The position numbers were made by a program, and so were the translations under genes. A DNA stretch of 64,000 bases from NCBI GenBank assembly GCA_944548615.1, contig OX155963.1, positions 22,195,518 to 22,259,517 on the forward strand. Reading direction: 5' to 3'. The DNA comes from Micropterix aruncella (lineage: Eukaryota > Arthropoda > Insecta > Lepidoptera > Micropterigidae). Positions 11,444 through 21,324 of the stretch are shown here, piece by piece. The notes below the pieces were generated by a model. That model ran no database searches and was not told the DNA's origin. It saw nothing but the letters and a program-made list of their open reading frames with translations. Every line of letters starts with the position of its first letter. The stretch's first letter is position 1.

Positions 11444-11781
11444 AAATAAAAATAATTTTAATTATTTTTCATCGTTATTTCCAGCGCAAGGTTCGTAGCG
11501 CTTGTTTATTTATATCTTATTTTGGAAGATACGTCGACGCTTTGTCTAATTTCGCCGACCATTTTTGCATTTTATAAAAAAAAACTGTTTCCGAGTTATT
11601 TTTCTTTACGTAGGTAATAAATCAAAATTGAATTGTGTATGGTTTAATGGAAGCGAAATTAATATTTGGCAGCGTTGTGTCAAATACGTCCGATTTTATT
11701 TTGTTATTACATAATATTTGGGAGTTTTTACCCGTCGATAATTTTTGGATTTTTCGTTTTGTTTTAGTGTAAGCCTAGATG

Positions 11782-12552
11782 TCAAAAAGCCACAGCCCTT
11801 TGAGGTACAGCAGAAGGATGGACAATGCAATGATGTATGACGCGGCTTTCGCCCAGGATATTAGTCAAAAAATGCGTGTTCCAAAACGAATCAAGGTTGG
11901 CATTCGATTGAATCGTTCCGTAAGGCCGGCCGTACACATGGCTTTTGGCGCCAGATTGTTTTACCTCCTCAGGTTGGAGGTAATGAAAAATAAAAATACA
12001 CCCACCCAAGTGGGTGTATTTTTTACGCATCAGCGGGCCACACTCGCACATGAGGTGCAGGGGAGTTTCCTCTGCCCCTTGGCAGAACCTGCACATTTTT
12101 GTGTCTCGGAGCTTGAGGTTGTACATGTGTTTGTTCAGGCCAGAATGCCCAGTGAGCGTCCTCACCAGTATGCGTAGATTGTTCCTATTTAGCGATAAGG
12201 TGGTCGTGAGCCTTAATTAGCGCTTTGGAATGGTTCAACTCTAGCGTGTTGTTCCAGTGGTTGACGGATTGTTCTAAATATGCGCCACAGCAAGGTTTAG
12301 GGCCATATAACGTTCCCTTTGCTCCCGTCTTAGGAAGTTCGTCGGATTTTTCATTTCCCTCGATTCCTGCATGGCCGGGAACCCATCTTAGAACTACCCT
12401 GTTCTTTTTTCCCAGGGAATTTAGTAGTGATAAGCAGTTTTGCACTAGCTTTGAATTGATGGTATTCGAGGCTAGTGCCATAAGAGCTGCCTTGCTATCC
12501 GAGTGGATATAGATACGGTGGTTGGCGTAGTTCTTATGGAGGTTGATATCCG
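11782..12552 (-). pseudogene. RNase-H-bearing LINE remnant, 3' portion (split by BEL element)
   Basis: On the minus strand this encodes the C-terminal end of a LINE pol protein of the RNase-H-containing group (R1/I/jockey-like). From 12552 downwards it reads INLHKNYANHRIYIHSDSKA, then LRWVPGHAGIEGNEKSDEL, the RNase H motifs HSDSKAAL and VPGHAGIEGNE. After a stop and a one-base frame change near 12180 it continues NLRILVRTLTGH, then CRFCQGAEETPLHLMCECG, a CCHC-like zinc motif, ending at 11782. The upstream part of the same frame lies across the BEL/Pao element at 20525-20640. This is a decayed copy older than the BEL insertion. Confidence 0.85.
12548..12552 (+). repeat. Target-site duplication atccg, left copy
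   Basis: The five bases atccg directly before the LTR are repeated directly after the 3' LTR at 20520-20524. A 5-bp duplication is typical of BEL/Pao integration. Confidence 0.9.
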
Positions 12553-13651
12553 TGTACGAATTATCACTTGCATTATCTAATATGGGTGGCTGTTCGCGAG
12601 AGATCGATTCTTAGAAGCTTATATTCCTCTTTCACACGCTCGAGCCACCCCATAACAGACATAAATAACAGACACTGAAACAAAATACGGCTCATTCAAA
12701 TATTAAAATCATCCGCAAGGAAGTCCTAACTAAATACGCAGGACAAAATTCCATGAAAGGTCCTGGTAATAATATATCGCCGTCTTTAAGGGCCGAAGAC
12801 CCCTAATTAATTATCAGCCTGTCATTTCTCGCAGTGGATATATCGAGGGTGTCGACCGATAACAAAAAATCGTAAACGCGGCAAGCCGCTCGCGCAACCC
12901 TCTTATATTAAAACAAATGTGGTAATCTCAAAATAATCGCAATGTTTGAGGTAATTAGGAGGCTATTAATTATTCGACTGAAAGCTTGGATAAAATCAAA
13001 TACTTATAATTTTGCTAGCTATTCGAAGGAATTTTAAGTACTAAATATGATGTATTGTTAATGTTTAATCTACATATTTTCGCTATAAACCTAATGATAA
13101 TGTAGTAGTAATACATATTATAGAAAATTACCTTCAATTAAGGTGAGATTAATTTAAGTTAAAAATGTAAGCCTGATTGAATAATATGTACTCTCGCTAA
13201 GCCACACCCCTTAACCCTCAGTAGGCCGGTCTCTTACCGCCGCCATTGCCTTTTAACCAATCACGGGTTAGAGTGGCGGGGCTTTAGCGAGGCTAGTGAA
13301 CGATTTTGGAAAATCGAACAGTCACAAAAATACCGAGGTCGAGAATGAACGACCCTTAAGCGGCGGGATAATAGTTGTACATACGGCAGCCCTTGGCTGG
13401 TCTCGTACTCGCGCGCATAATTTAAGTGTATACTGTAACTCACGAGTAAATTGAGGGACAATAAACGTTCTTTTGAAATAAACTCTTTCACTGTGTGATC
13501 ATCTAATAGAGTGTGAACCAGATACGGGAGACTACTCGGCGGCCAGGAAGAACGAGAGAACGCGAAGGTAAATAACATTTACAGTCCACAAAAACCACCC
13601 TTCAGCAGTGGGAGAAACTCACAGAAAAATAACTGATGGATTTTATAACCA
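12553..13651 (+). repeat. 5' LTR of BEL/Pao element 1
   Basis: A 1099-bp repeat starting TGTACGAATT and ending ATAACCA. A CCAAT-like box (taaccaatcac) lies at about 13253-13263 and AATAAA at about 13470. The small open frames inside it (for example 13261-13578 minus) occur identically in the other LTR and are not genes. Confidence 0.92.
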
Positions 13652-13655
13652 TAAG

Positions 13656-13674
13656 TGATCCATCGCAGCCGGAT
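13656..13674 (+). promoter_or_regulatory. Possible primer-binding site of element 1
   Basis: TGATCCATCGCAGCCGGAT starts four bases after the LTR. It resembles the site of element 2 (TGGTCCTTCGAGACGGAT at 30023) but begins TGA rather than the TGG expected to pair with a tRNA ending in CCA. It also forms an inverted pair with 'gatggat' at the end of the LTR (about 13635-13641). The assignment is an inference from position and similarity. Confidence 0.45.
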
Positions 13675-13713
13675 GAAAAATAAAGAAAAGAACCTTGAAA
13701 AATAAATTGTACG

Positions 13714-16700
13714 ATGGAGTCGACCGCAGAAAAATCGAACGTATCGAGGCGGACCTGGTCACAAAGCAGCAGGAGGAGTGAAAGAGTTCAGGAAGTGAAA
13801 GAAGCATCAGAACAACTGAGGCGGGTCACCAGTGAACAAGCAAAGGTAGCCGCGGAAAAGAAAAAATTGGAATCAGAGGCGATAACGCAAAGGGAACAAC
13901 TCCGTGCGACCGAAGAGATAGCGACGGCAAAACGCAGATCGGAGGCGGCAGGAGCGGCGGCTGCGATTCAAGTGCAACATGCAGATTTAGAAGCTGAATT
14001 GCAGATGCTAGAAGCAGACCGTCAGCACGCACTTAGAGTGTTAGACGTAGTTTCCGAAGCTTACGACTCAGAAAAAAGCGGAGAATGGGAGACAAGAAGT
14101 TACGCCGATCTTGAAGAAACAGCAGGTCGTACTACGCTGTGGGCAGAGACGCAAGCACCGCTGACTTCATATAGTGAACCCGACCAAATAAAACCACGAA
14201 ATGAAGAGAGATACCGCGGCAGGAGAGAAGAAGAATCGGACGAGGCGATGCAGCACGAGGCGGGCGCGGCGGCACCTCACGGGGCAACACATCGCGCGGC
14301 GCACGAGGGGATGCGGCTCGAGGCGGGCGCGGCGGCACCTGACGGGGCGGCGCATCGCGCAGCGGGCGGCGAAATCGCGACCGCAGCGGACGCGGCGGCC
14401 ACAGACGCCGCCGCGGCCGCTGGCTCCAGCACAGGAGACGGGTCCGATGACAGCGCGAGCAAAAAATTAATAAGCCAGGTATGTCGAGTAATTTCAATAG
14501 CCTCCTCGAAGCCGCAATATAACAAGGAACTTCCACACTTTAGTGGAGATCCACTTCAGTTTTTAGCCTTTAAATCGATTTTTAACCAGTCCACCGAAGT
14601 TATAGGTCTGAATGACGAACAAAACTTACTTCGCTTGCAATCCGCGATACGCGGACGAGCAAGAGATTGCGTTTCAGGGTTACTTTTATCCCCTGCGAAC
14701 GTTGGCGAAATAATGAAAACATTAGAGACGTTATTTGGAAATCCAAATGTAATTATTCAGCGCACACTAGCTGATTTACGTAAAACCAGGGACCTCTCTG
14801 AATTTATAGAAGCAGAGGAATTGTTGCAATTTGCTTGCCAAGTTAAGAATCTGGTGGCCACAGTAAAATCAGTAAATAGGATTGAGCACCTATGGAACCC
14901 AGAACTTTTAGGTTCTCTTGTAGCGAAGTTGCCAAAAAACTTATTAACATTGTGGCTAGGAGATAAAGGAAAGGGTAAACCAGACGAACCGGTTATCATA
15001 CGATTCGCATCTTGGCTAGAAACACTAGCGATAGACTCGCAAGATGCGGGAATAGGTCCATTAGACAGCGGTAGAAAAAATCAAGTAGTAGCGCGCGATA
15101 AAAAGTATAAACAGCAAAATCATAAAAATTACGTTCTTAACATGACTGAGCAGTCTCGTATGAAATGCCCAAATTGTACCGGCGATCATTTTCTCAGCAA
15201 ATGCGAAAGGTTTAAAAAACTTTCCCTAGACTCTCGCTGGGGAGTCGTAAAATCACTTAAGCGATGCTTTAAATGCCTTGCACCTTCGCACGGCAGGAAA
15301 AACTGCCCAGCCTATAAAAGGTTTCCTCGATTTAAGTATCATTTCTTACTTACTGCCGCGGACGCGGCGCTCGGCGGAACCGAGATAATTACGGCAACAG
15401 CCGAAGGTGAAACACAGACCGGGGCTATTGTCGCGCATACAGTAGCCAACAACAGAGTCCTCTTGCAAGTTTTACCGATAACGTTAATAGGACCAAAGGG
15501 GAGAAAGGTAGTTTACGCGCTTTTAGACAGCGGATCGACGGTCTCTATAATAGACCGCGAAGTCGCGCAAGAGCTGAATATTAGAGGGCCTCCCACCAAT
15601 ATGGAGGTATGTGGTATAGGAAGTATGAAAACTTCTTCTAAAGGGGCTGAAACAGTCTCGTTTCAAATAAGGGGGGAATTGGGCCGTAAGGTTTTCGACG
15701 TGCAGGCTTATAGTATTGCGGCGTTAAACCTTCCGAAATTAAAAAATTTATCGGCGGCCGCCTCTGATTTTGACACTTTGACTGCGGTGAAAGTCGACAA
15801 AATATCAGATGTCCAACCGCGCCTACTAATCGGGGCTAATTGTTGGGAATTAATCGTTTCACGCGGATTAAGGCGCATTAATGACGAATTATCGTTCTCA
15901 AAAACACTACTGGGCTGGGTTCCAGTGGGACGAGTATCTGTAGATAGGCAAAATGACGCATTACATAGCTTCTGCCTAAGTGATAGCGGTAGCAATGACG
16001 CGTCTCTTCAGAGATTACTCGAGGAAAACCTCAGATTAGAGCAAGACTGGCCGAATAAAAAGCGAGAACTTGCGGACTCGGTAAGGTCTAAAAAATTATT
16101 AGAATCCACTACTTCGTTAAACGGCGGGGTATGGCACACGGGGTTGCTCTGGCGAGATGACAGACGTGTTCTTCCTGATAGCCGACCTATGGCGCTAGCT
16201 CGACTTCACGCCGTCGAGAGAAAAATGGACAGAGATCGGACTTATGGAGACGCTTATTGTCAGAAAATGGACAAGTACTTAGCAGAAGGTTACGCCGAAG
16301 AAGTAGACCCTTCCAAATTAGCCGGCCGAACTGATATATGGTTTTTACCACACTTGGGTGTCTGTAGCGCCGCCAAAGGAAACAAGCTTAGGATCGTGCA
16401 TGACGCTGCTGCTAGCGTAAAGGGAGTATCTCTAAATAGCTTACTGATAACGGGGCCAGACTATAATCAAAGCATAACAGGTATACTTTTTAGGTTCCGC
16501 GAGCATCCGGTGGCTTTTACCGCCGATATTGGGGACATGTTCATGCGTATTAAGGTGATCGAGGACGATACCTATAGTCAGTTGTTCCTTTGGCGGGGAT
16601 ATCGGCGCGATATAGAACCTCGTATCCTAAAAATGTCCTCTTTAATATTCGGTTCTCGGTCATCCCCGACATCAGCCCTCTATATCCGAAATAAAAACGC

Positions 16701-19341
16701 TGAACGTTTCAAGAATCAGTACCCTCTAGCAGTGGAGGCTATCACAGACCATCACTTTATGGACGACCTTGCTTTCGGGTCTTCTTCAATAGAAGAAGCT
16801 CGTAACGTGATAAAAAACATAATTTACATACATCAACAAGGGAATTTTTTCTTAAAGGGCTGGGCGTCTAATTATCAAAGCGTTTTGAACGAAATACCTG
16901 AAGAAAGGAAAGCTACCCATAATATTGCTCTGGAGAAAGGAGAGATAAGCTCTCAACGGCTTTTAGGGTTAGAATGGTTGCCAGAAAGTGACCAACTTAC
17001 ATTTAATTTTAGGTTAGAAAAACTCGATGACGCCTTAAAAACGGGCCAGAGAGTGCCAACGAAACGAGAGGCTCTTAAGGTAGTAATGTCAATTTATGAC
17101 CCACTCGGGGTATTAAGCCCAATAACTATCCGAGCCAAAATTCTAATGCAAAAGGTGTGGACCAGCGGTGTAGCCTGGGATGAGGAGGTCACACAAGATA
17201 TTTTCAAAGGTTGGGGTGAATGGATAAATGCCCTTCGCTCGGCGAAGGACGTAAGGATTTCACGCTATCACGGCGTAACAAAGAATCCCTCCGAAAATAG
17301 ACAATTACACATATATTGTGACGCGTCTCAAGAGGCTATGTGCGCTGTCGCGTATATGAGAATAGCCAGACCAGGCGAAGAACCGACCACATCCTTTATC
17401 GCAAGTAAAACCAGAGTCGCGCCGTTAAAAAAAATGACAATACCGCGTTTAGAACTGACAGCAGCACTATTAGGCGCCGAACTAGCGAAAAAAATCACTA
17501 GCGAGTACAAAATTAAATTTCATGAAAAGATTTTATGGACAGACTCGATGAACGTACTTTGGTGGATACGTTCACGTAGCTCCGACCACCAACAATTTGT
17601 CTCTAACCGTCTGGGAGTATTGGACGAACTGACTACCCCGGAGGAGTGGAGATGGTTAAGCGGAAGTAGTAATCCTGCAGATGAAGCTACGAGAGCGAAG
17701 TCAAAAATTGACCTCTCGCCCGAGAGCCGTTGGCTGAATGGTCCTGAATACCTTAGACAGCCACCAGAGGTATGGCCGGCAAAGGTTCCCCATCAACCCG
17801 GGGAAAAGGATAAGATATCCCTCGAGTATAAACCATTGGCGGTATTTGCGCTACACGCTGTACCTACGAGCACAATAGATGTCGCGAGATTCTCCCAACA
17901 TCGCAGATTATTGCGCGTAGCCGCATACGTTAGGAAGTTTATTCAACTATGTAGAGGTGCCACGAATAACTGCATTTTAAACGGACAAGACATTGCCAGC
18001 GCTGAAATAATATTATTAAAGGAGTCGCAGAGTCGTTCTTTTAAGAAAGAAATAGAACTTATACGAGTGAAAGGGACTTTACCTAGGAATAGCCGTTTGA
18101 TAGGTTTAAATGCGTACTTAGACGAGCGGGGCTTAATAAGAGTAGGCGGCCGCATCGCAAATGCGCCGGGTATACCACACGACACTAAGTATCCCATAAT
18201 ACTTGACGGCCGGGATCGCTATACACAACTACTGGTGGTAAGAACTCATGAGGAGATGGCTCATTCCGGGGTTGAAACGACATTGGCCAGCCTACGCCAG
18301 AGGTTCTGGCTAATTAGTCCCCGTCAAACGGTCAAAAAATTTATATACCAGTGTATGCTGTGCAAAATGAGAAGGGCAAAACCAGTCACAGCGTTGATGG
18401 GACAACTCCCGATGTCACGTTTGCAGCATCATACGAGGTGTTTTAACGCCGTAGGCGTAGACTACTTCGGGCCGGTTCAGGTGACTATACGAAGAAAAGT
18501 GGAGAAACGATATGGCGTGTTGTTCTCTTGTCTAACCACACGAGCGGTTCACATTGAATTAGCATATGATTTGTCTACTAATTCGACAATACAAGCGATA
18601 AGAAGATTCATAGCCCGGCGGGGCAAACCAAGGGTGATAATGTCAGATAATGGATCTAATCTAAAAGGTGCGAGTGCCGAATTGAAGAAGGTCGTTTCAG
18701 AGATTGACGATGAACGTATCCGTGAACGTTTAAGTAACGACCAGATTGACTGCAGGTTTATACCACCTGCTTCTCCCCATCATGGCGGCTGCTGGGAATC
18801 GATGGTTAAGTCAGCCAAAAGAGCTTTGTACGCCATATTGAAAGAAAGAGCGCCTTCTGTGGAAATGATGCAGACCTTATTGGCTGAAGTGGAGTCAATC
18901 CTTAATCAGCGGCCTATCTCGCACATTACTATAGACAGTCGAGACCAGGAGCCACTTACGCCGCAAAGCTTTTTGTTAGGACACTCTAACAGCACCGCTA
19001 TGGGTAAATTTACCATTGGAGATTTATGTAACCGTAAACAGTGGAGACAGACCCAAGCTCTAGCTGACTCTTTTTGGAATAGGTGGTCTAAAGAAGTACT
19101 ACCTATGCTAGTCTCTCGACCTAAATGGAAGGAGGTACAACCTCCACTAAGGGTGGGGGAACTGGTGTTAATATTGGATCCCTCTCTAGAAAGAGGAAGA
19201 TGGCCTCGCGCTATAGTAACGGAAGTCTACCCTGACAAAACAGGTGTTGTCAGGATAGTAGATGTAAAAATCGACGGAAAAATTTATCGCAGGTCAATAA
19301 GCAAACTAGTTAGATTAGAATTGTCCGCCCGAATAGAATAA
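13714..19341 (+). CDS. BEL/Pao gag-pol polyprotein, element 1
   Basis: A single intact frame of 1875 residues. The order is: N-terminal charged, coiled-coil-like and Ala-rich gag region with two 21-residue repeats (residues 179-220); DUF1759-type gag core (about 270-430, LPHFSGDPLQFLAFKSIF); two zinc knuckles (CPNCTGDHFLSKC and CFKCLAPSHGRKNC); aspartic protease with DSGST at about 605; reverse transcriptase with FTADIGDMFMRI and the FMDD box (1015-1018); RNase H (LHIYCDASQEA, then ILWTDS); integrase with an H-H-C-C zinc region and DDE residues at about D1583, D1645 and E1695; and a C-terminal DUF5641-type domain. Gag and pol are fused in one frame, the usual BEL/Pao design. The ATG at 13714 is the first after the primer-binding region. 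No frameshift, stop or missing catalytic residue is visible, so it could be active. Confidence 0.95.
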   Translation: MESTAEKSNVSRRTWSQSSRRSERVQEVKEASEQLRRVTSEQAKVAAEKKKLESEAITQREQLRATEEIATAKRRSEAAGAAAAIQVQHADLEAELQMLEADRQHALRVLDVVSEAYDSEKSGEWETRSYADLEETAGRTTLWAETQAPLTSYSEPDQIKPRNEERYRGRREEESDEAMQHEAGAAAPHGATHRAAHEGMRLEAGAAAPDGAAHRAAGGEIATAADAAATDAAAAAGSSTGDGSDDSASKKLISQVCRVISIASSKPQYNKELPHFSGDPLQFLAFKSIFNQSTEVIGLNDEQNLLRLQSAIRGRARDCVSGLLLSPANVGEIMKTLETLFGNPNVIIQRTLADLRKTRDLSEFIEAEELLQFACQVKNLVATVKSVNRIEHLWNPELLGSLVAKLPKNLLTLWLGDKGKGKPDEPVIIRFASWLETLAIDSQDAGIGPLDSGRKNQVVARDKKYKQQNHKNYVLNMTEQSRMKCPNCTGDHFLSKCERFKKLSLDSRWGVVKSLKRCFKCLAPSHGRKNCPAYKRFPRFKYHFLLTAADAALGGTEIITATAEGETQTGAIVAHTVANNRVLLQVLPITLIGPKGRKVVYALLDSGSTVSIIDREVAQELNIRGPPTNMEVCGIGSMKTSSKGAETVSFQIRGELGRKVFDVQAYSIAALNLPKLKNLSAAASDFDTLTAVKVDKISDVQPRLLIGANCWELIVSRGLRRINDELSFSKTLLGWVPVGRVSVDRQNDALHSFCLSDSGSNDASLQRLLEENLRLEQDWPNKKRELADSVRSKKLLESTTSLNGGVWHTGLLWRDDRRVLPDSRPMALARLHAVERKMDRDRTYGDAYCQKMDKYLAEGYAEEVDPSKLAGRTDIWFLPHLGVCSAAKGNKLRIVHDAAASVKGVSLNSLLITGPDYNQSITGILFRFREHPVAFTADIGDMFMRIKVIEDDTYSQLFLWRGYRRDIEPRILKMSSLIFGSRSSPTSALYIRNKNAERFKNQYPLAVEAITDHHFMDDLAFGSSSIEEARNVIKNIIYIHQQGNFFLKGWASNYQSVLNEIPEERKATHNIALEKGEISSQRLLGLEWLPESDQLTFNFRLEKLDDALKTGQRVPTKREALKVVMSIYDPLGVLSPITIRAKILMQKVWTSGVAWDEEVTQDIFKGWGEWINALRSAKDVRISRYHGVTKNPSENRQLHIYCDASQEAMCAVAYMRIARPGEEPTTSFIASKTRVAPLKKMTIPRLELTAALLGAELAKKITSEYKIKFHEKILWTDSMNVLWWIRSRSSDHQQFVSNRLGVLDELTTPEEWRWLSGSSNPADEATRAKSKIDLSPESRWLNGPEYLRQPPEVWPAKVPHQPGEKDKISLEYKPLAVFALHAVPTSTIDVARFSQHRRLLRVAAYVRKFIQLCRGATNNCILNGQDIASAEIILLKESQSRSFKKEIELIRVKGTLPRNSRLIGLNAYLDERGLIRVGGRIANAPGIPHDTKYPIILDGRDRYTQLLVVRTHEEMAHSGVETTLASLRQRFWLISPRQTVKKFIYQCMLCKMRRAKPVTALMGQLPMSRLQHHTRCFNAVGVDYFGPVQVTIRRKVEKRYGVLFSCLTTRAVHIELAYDLSTNSTIQAIRRFIARRGKPRVIMSDNGSNLKGASAELKKVVSEIDDERIRERLSNDQIDCRFIPPASPHHGGCWESMVKSAKRALYAILKERAPSVEMMQTLLAEVESILNQRPISHITIDSRDQEPLTPQSFLLGHSNSTAMGKFTIGDLCNRKQWRQTQALADSFWNRWSKEVLPMLVSRPKWKEVQPPLRVGELVLILDPSLERGRWPRAIVTEVYPDKTGVVRIVDVKIDGKIYRRSISKLVRLELSARIE

Positions 19342-19411
19342 GCCATAGATATAAATAACGTAGATTTAAGGTAAATAATTCGTAAAATAAGTTAATGGCA
19401 CGTTGCCATGA

Positions 19412-19420
19412 GCGGGGAAA
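19412..19420 (+). promoter_or_regulatory. Polypurine tract of element 1
   Basis: The purine run gcggggaaa (one pyrimidine) abuts the 3' LTR, the place where plus-strand DNA synthesis starts in LTR retrotransposons. Confidence 0.7.
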
Positions 19421-20519
19421 TGTACGAATTATCACTTGCATTATCTAATATGGGTGGCTGTTCGCGAGAGATCGATTCTTAGAAGCTTATATTCCTCTTT
19501 CACACGCTCGAGCCACCCCATAACAGACATAAATAACAGACACTGAAACAAAATACGGCTCATTCAAATATTAAAATCATCCGCAAGGAAGTCCTAACTA
19601 AATACGCAGGACAAAATTCCATGAAAGGTCCTGGTAATAATATATCGCCGTCTTTAAGGGCCGAAGACCCCTAATTAATTATCAGCCTGTCATTTCTCGC
19701 AGTGGATATATCGAGGGTGTCGACCGATAACAAAAAATCGTAAACGCGGCAAGCCGCTCGCGCAACCCTCTTATATTAAAACAAATGTGGTAATCTCAAA
19801 ATAATCGCAATGTTTGAGGTAATTAGGAGGCTATTAATTATTCGACTGAAAGCTTGGATAAAATCAAATACTTATAATTTTGCTAGCTATTCGAAGGAAT
19901 TTTAAGTACTAAATATGATGTATTGTTAATGTTTAATCTACATATTTTCGCTATAAACCTAATGATAATGTAGTAGTAATACATATTATAGAAAATTACC
20001 TTCAATTAAGGTGAGATTAATTTAAGTTAAAAATGTAAGCCTGATTGAATAATATGTACTCTCGCTAAGCCACACCCCTTAACCCTCAGTAGGCCGGTCT
20101 CTTACCGCCGCCATTGCCTTTTAACCAATCACGGGTTAGAGTGGCGGGGCTTTAGCGAGGCTAGTGAACGATTTTGGAAAATCGAACAGTCACAAAAATA
20201 CCGAGGTCGAGAATGAACGACCCTTAAGCGGCGGGATAATAGTTGTACATACGGCAGCCCTTGGCTGGTCTCGTACTCGCGCGCATAATTTAAGTGTATA
20301 CTGTAACTCACGAGTAAATTGAGGGACAATAAACGTTCTTTTGAAATAAACTCTTTCACTGTGTGATCATCTAATAGAGTGTGAACCAGATACGGGAGAC
20401 TACTCGGCGGCCAGGAAGAACGAGAGAACGCGAAGGTAAATAACATTTACAGTCCACAAAAACCACCCTTCAGCAGTGGGAGAAACTCACAGAAAAATAA
20501 CTGATGGATTTTATAACCA
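19421..20519 (+). repeat. 3' LTR of BEL/Pao element 1
   Basis: A 1099-bp copy of 12553-13651 with the same ends (TGTACGAATT, ATAACCA). It is followed by the target duplication atccg. Confidence 0.92.
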
Positions 20520-20524
20520 ATCCG
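20520..20524 (+). repeat. Target-site duplication atccg, right copy
   Basis: Matches 12548-12552. Confidence 0.9.
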
Positions 20525-20640
20525 CACATTCAATAATGGCGTATACCCTTGCTTGAAATATGGAGGCGTATTTCCCCAAGTTTACACTTCTTATCACAGT
20601 AGTGCCTAGCAAGGCGGGCTCGGTTTTACTTTACTCGACC
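20525..20640 (-). pseudogene. RNase-H LINE remnant, upstream part (continues 11782-12552)
   Basis: On the minus strand this reads SKTEPALLGTTVIRSVNLGK, then YASIFQARVYAIIECAD, the beginning of an RNase H domain. The frame ends exactly at the target duplication and continues on the other side of the BEL element with INLHKNYANHRI, so one LINE was split. A stop codon stands where the first catalytic Asp region (TDGSKT) should be, showing the LINE was already decaying or has decayed since. No more LINE protein is seen above about 20640, so the LINE copy is 5'-truncated. Confidence 0.8.
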
Positions 20641-21324
20641 AATTAGGAAAACAAACTTTTTCGTTTTTAATTTATGCGCAAATTAGCCTGGGCTCTGACA
20701 GAAGTAAGCCTAAATTTAGAAGCACATAACGTTAATTTCTGGGTCGTAGATTATATTCCCTTTGCATTTAAATGTACATATATGTAACTAAAAATGAAAT
20801 AAATAAAATAAACATGCATAATAATACTAGATTTGTGTTAGCGCACTTTTCATTTACTGTATATATTTAGTTGTCAATTCAACCGACAAAAGGGCTAGTA
20901 AAACGCCTCTTAATAGCATTTTGAAACTCCGCCGGGCACTTCATAAAGACAACGATTATAAGGATTAAATATTTACTCTCCAGACCCTCCTTCGCTGAGA
21001 GGGACTCAAAAATATCTTATTTCGGGTGTAATTGTAAAGTTGCTTTTTGGAGGAGGCAATTTGATCTGGAGATAAGACAGAGCTCTTTATAATTTTCACT
21101 TCGTCCTCTTGTTTTGGTCGGTGTATTATAAATGAGGGAGGGGTTATCCTCAAACAAAAGGATCTGTAAAACCTAAAACAACGATTGATCTTTACGCCTA
21201 TTCATAAGCGAGTTAGTGAACAGAGGAATGGAATTTAATAAAAACGCACGAATAAAAAGTTTTCTGCTGGTACCGCTGTCTGTAATTTGATGGTCAGATA
21301 TATGATAAATATTACAGGATGAGT
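20641..21324. other. Intergenic DNA, nothing recognised
   Basis: AT-rich DNA without supported genes or terminal repeats. Confidence 0.4.

Larger units (their letters stand above)
12553..20519 (+). mobile_element. Complete BEL/Pao LTR retrotransposon (element 1)
   Basis: A 7967-bp element: 5' LTR, primer-binding-like site, one gag-pol frame of 1875 codons, a purine tract (19412-19420) and 3' LTR. It is flanked by the 5-bp duplication atccg. The two 1099-bp LTRs are equal in length and show no difference wherever I compared them, so the insertion is recent. It sits inside the RNase H region of a minus-strand LINE. No envelope-like ORF follows pol. All parts needed for autonomous transposition appear present, except that the primer-binding site deviates from a standard TGG start. 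Confidence 0.93.

Noticed and set aside
11779..12220. Plus-strand open frames of 132 and 68 codons
   Set aside because: Antisense to the minus-strand LINE with clear RNase H and CCHC motifs.
13261..13578. 105-residue minus-strand open frame, repeated at 20129-20446
   Set aside because: Both copies lie inside the LTRs of element 1; identical because the LTRs are, with no recognisable domain.
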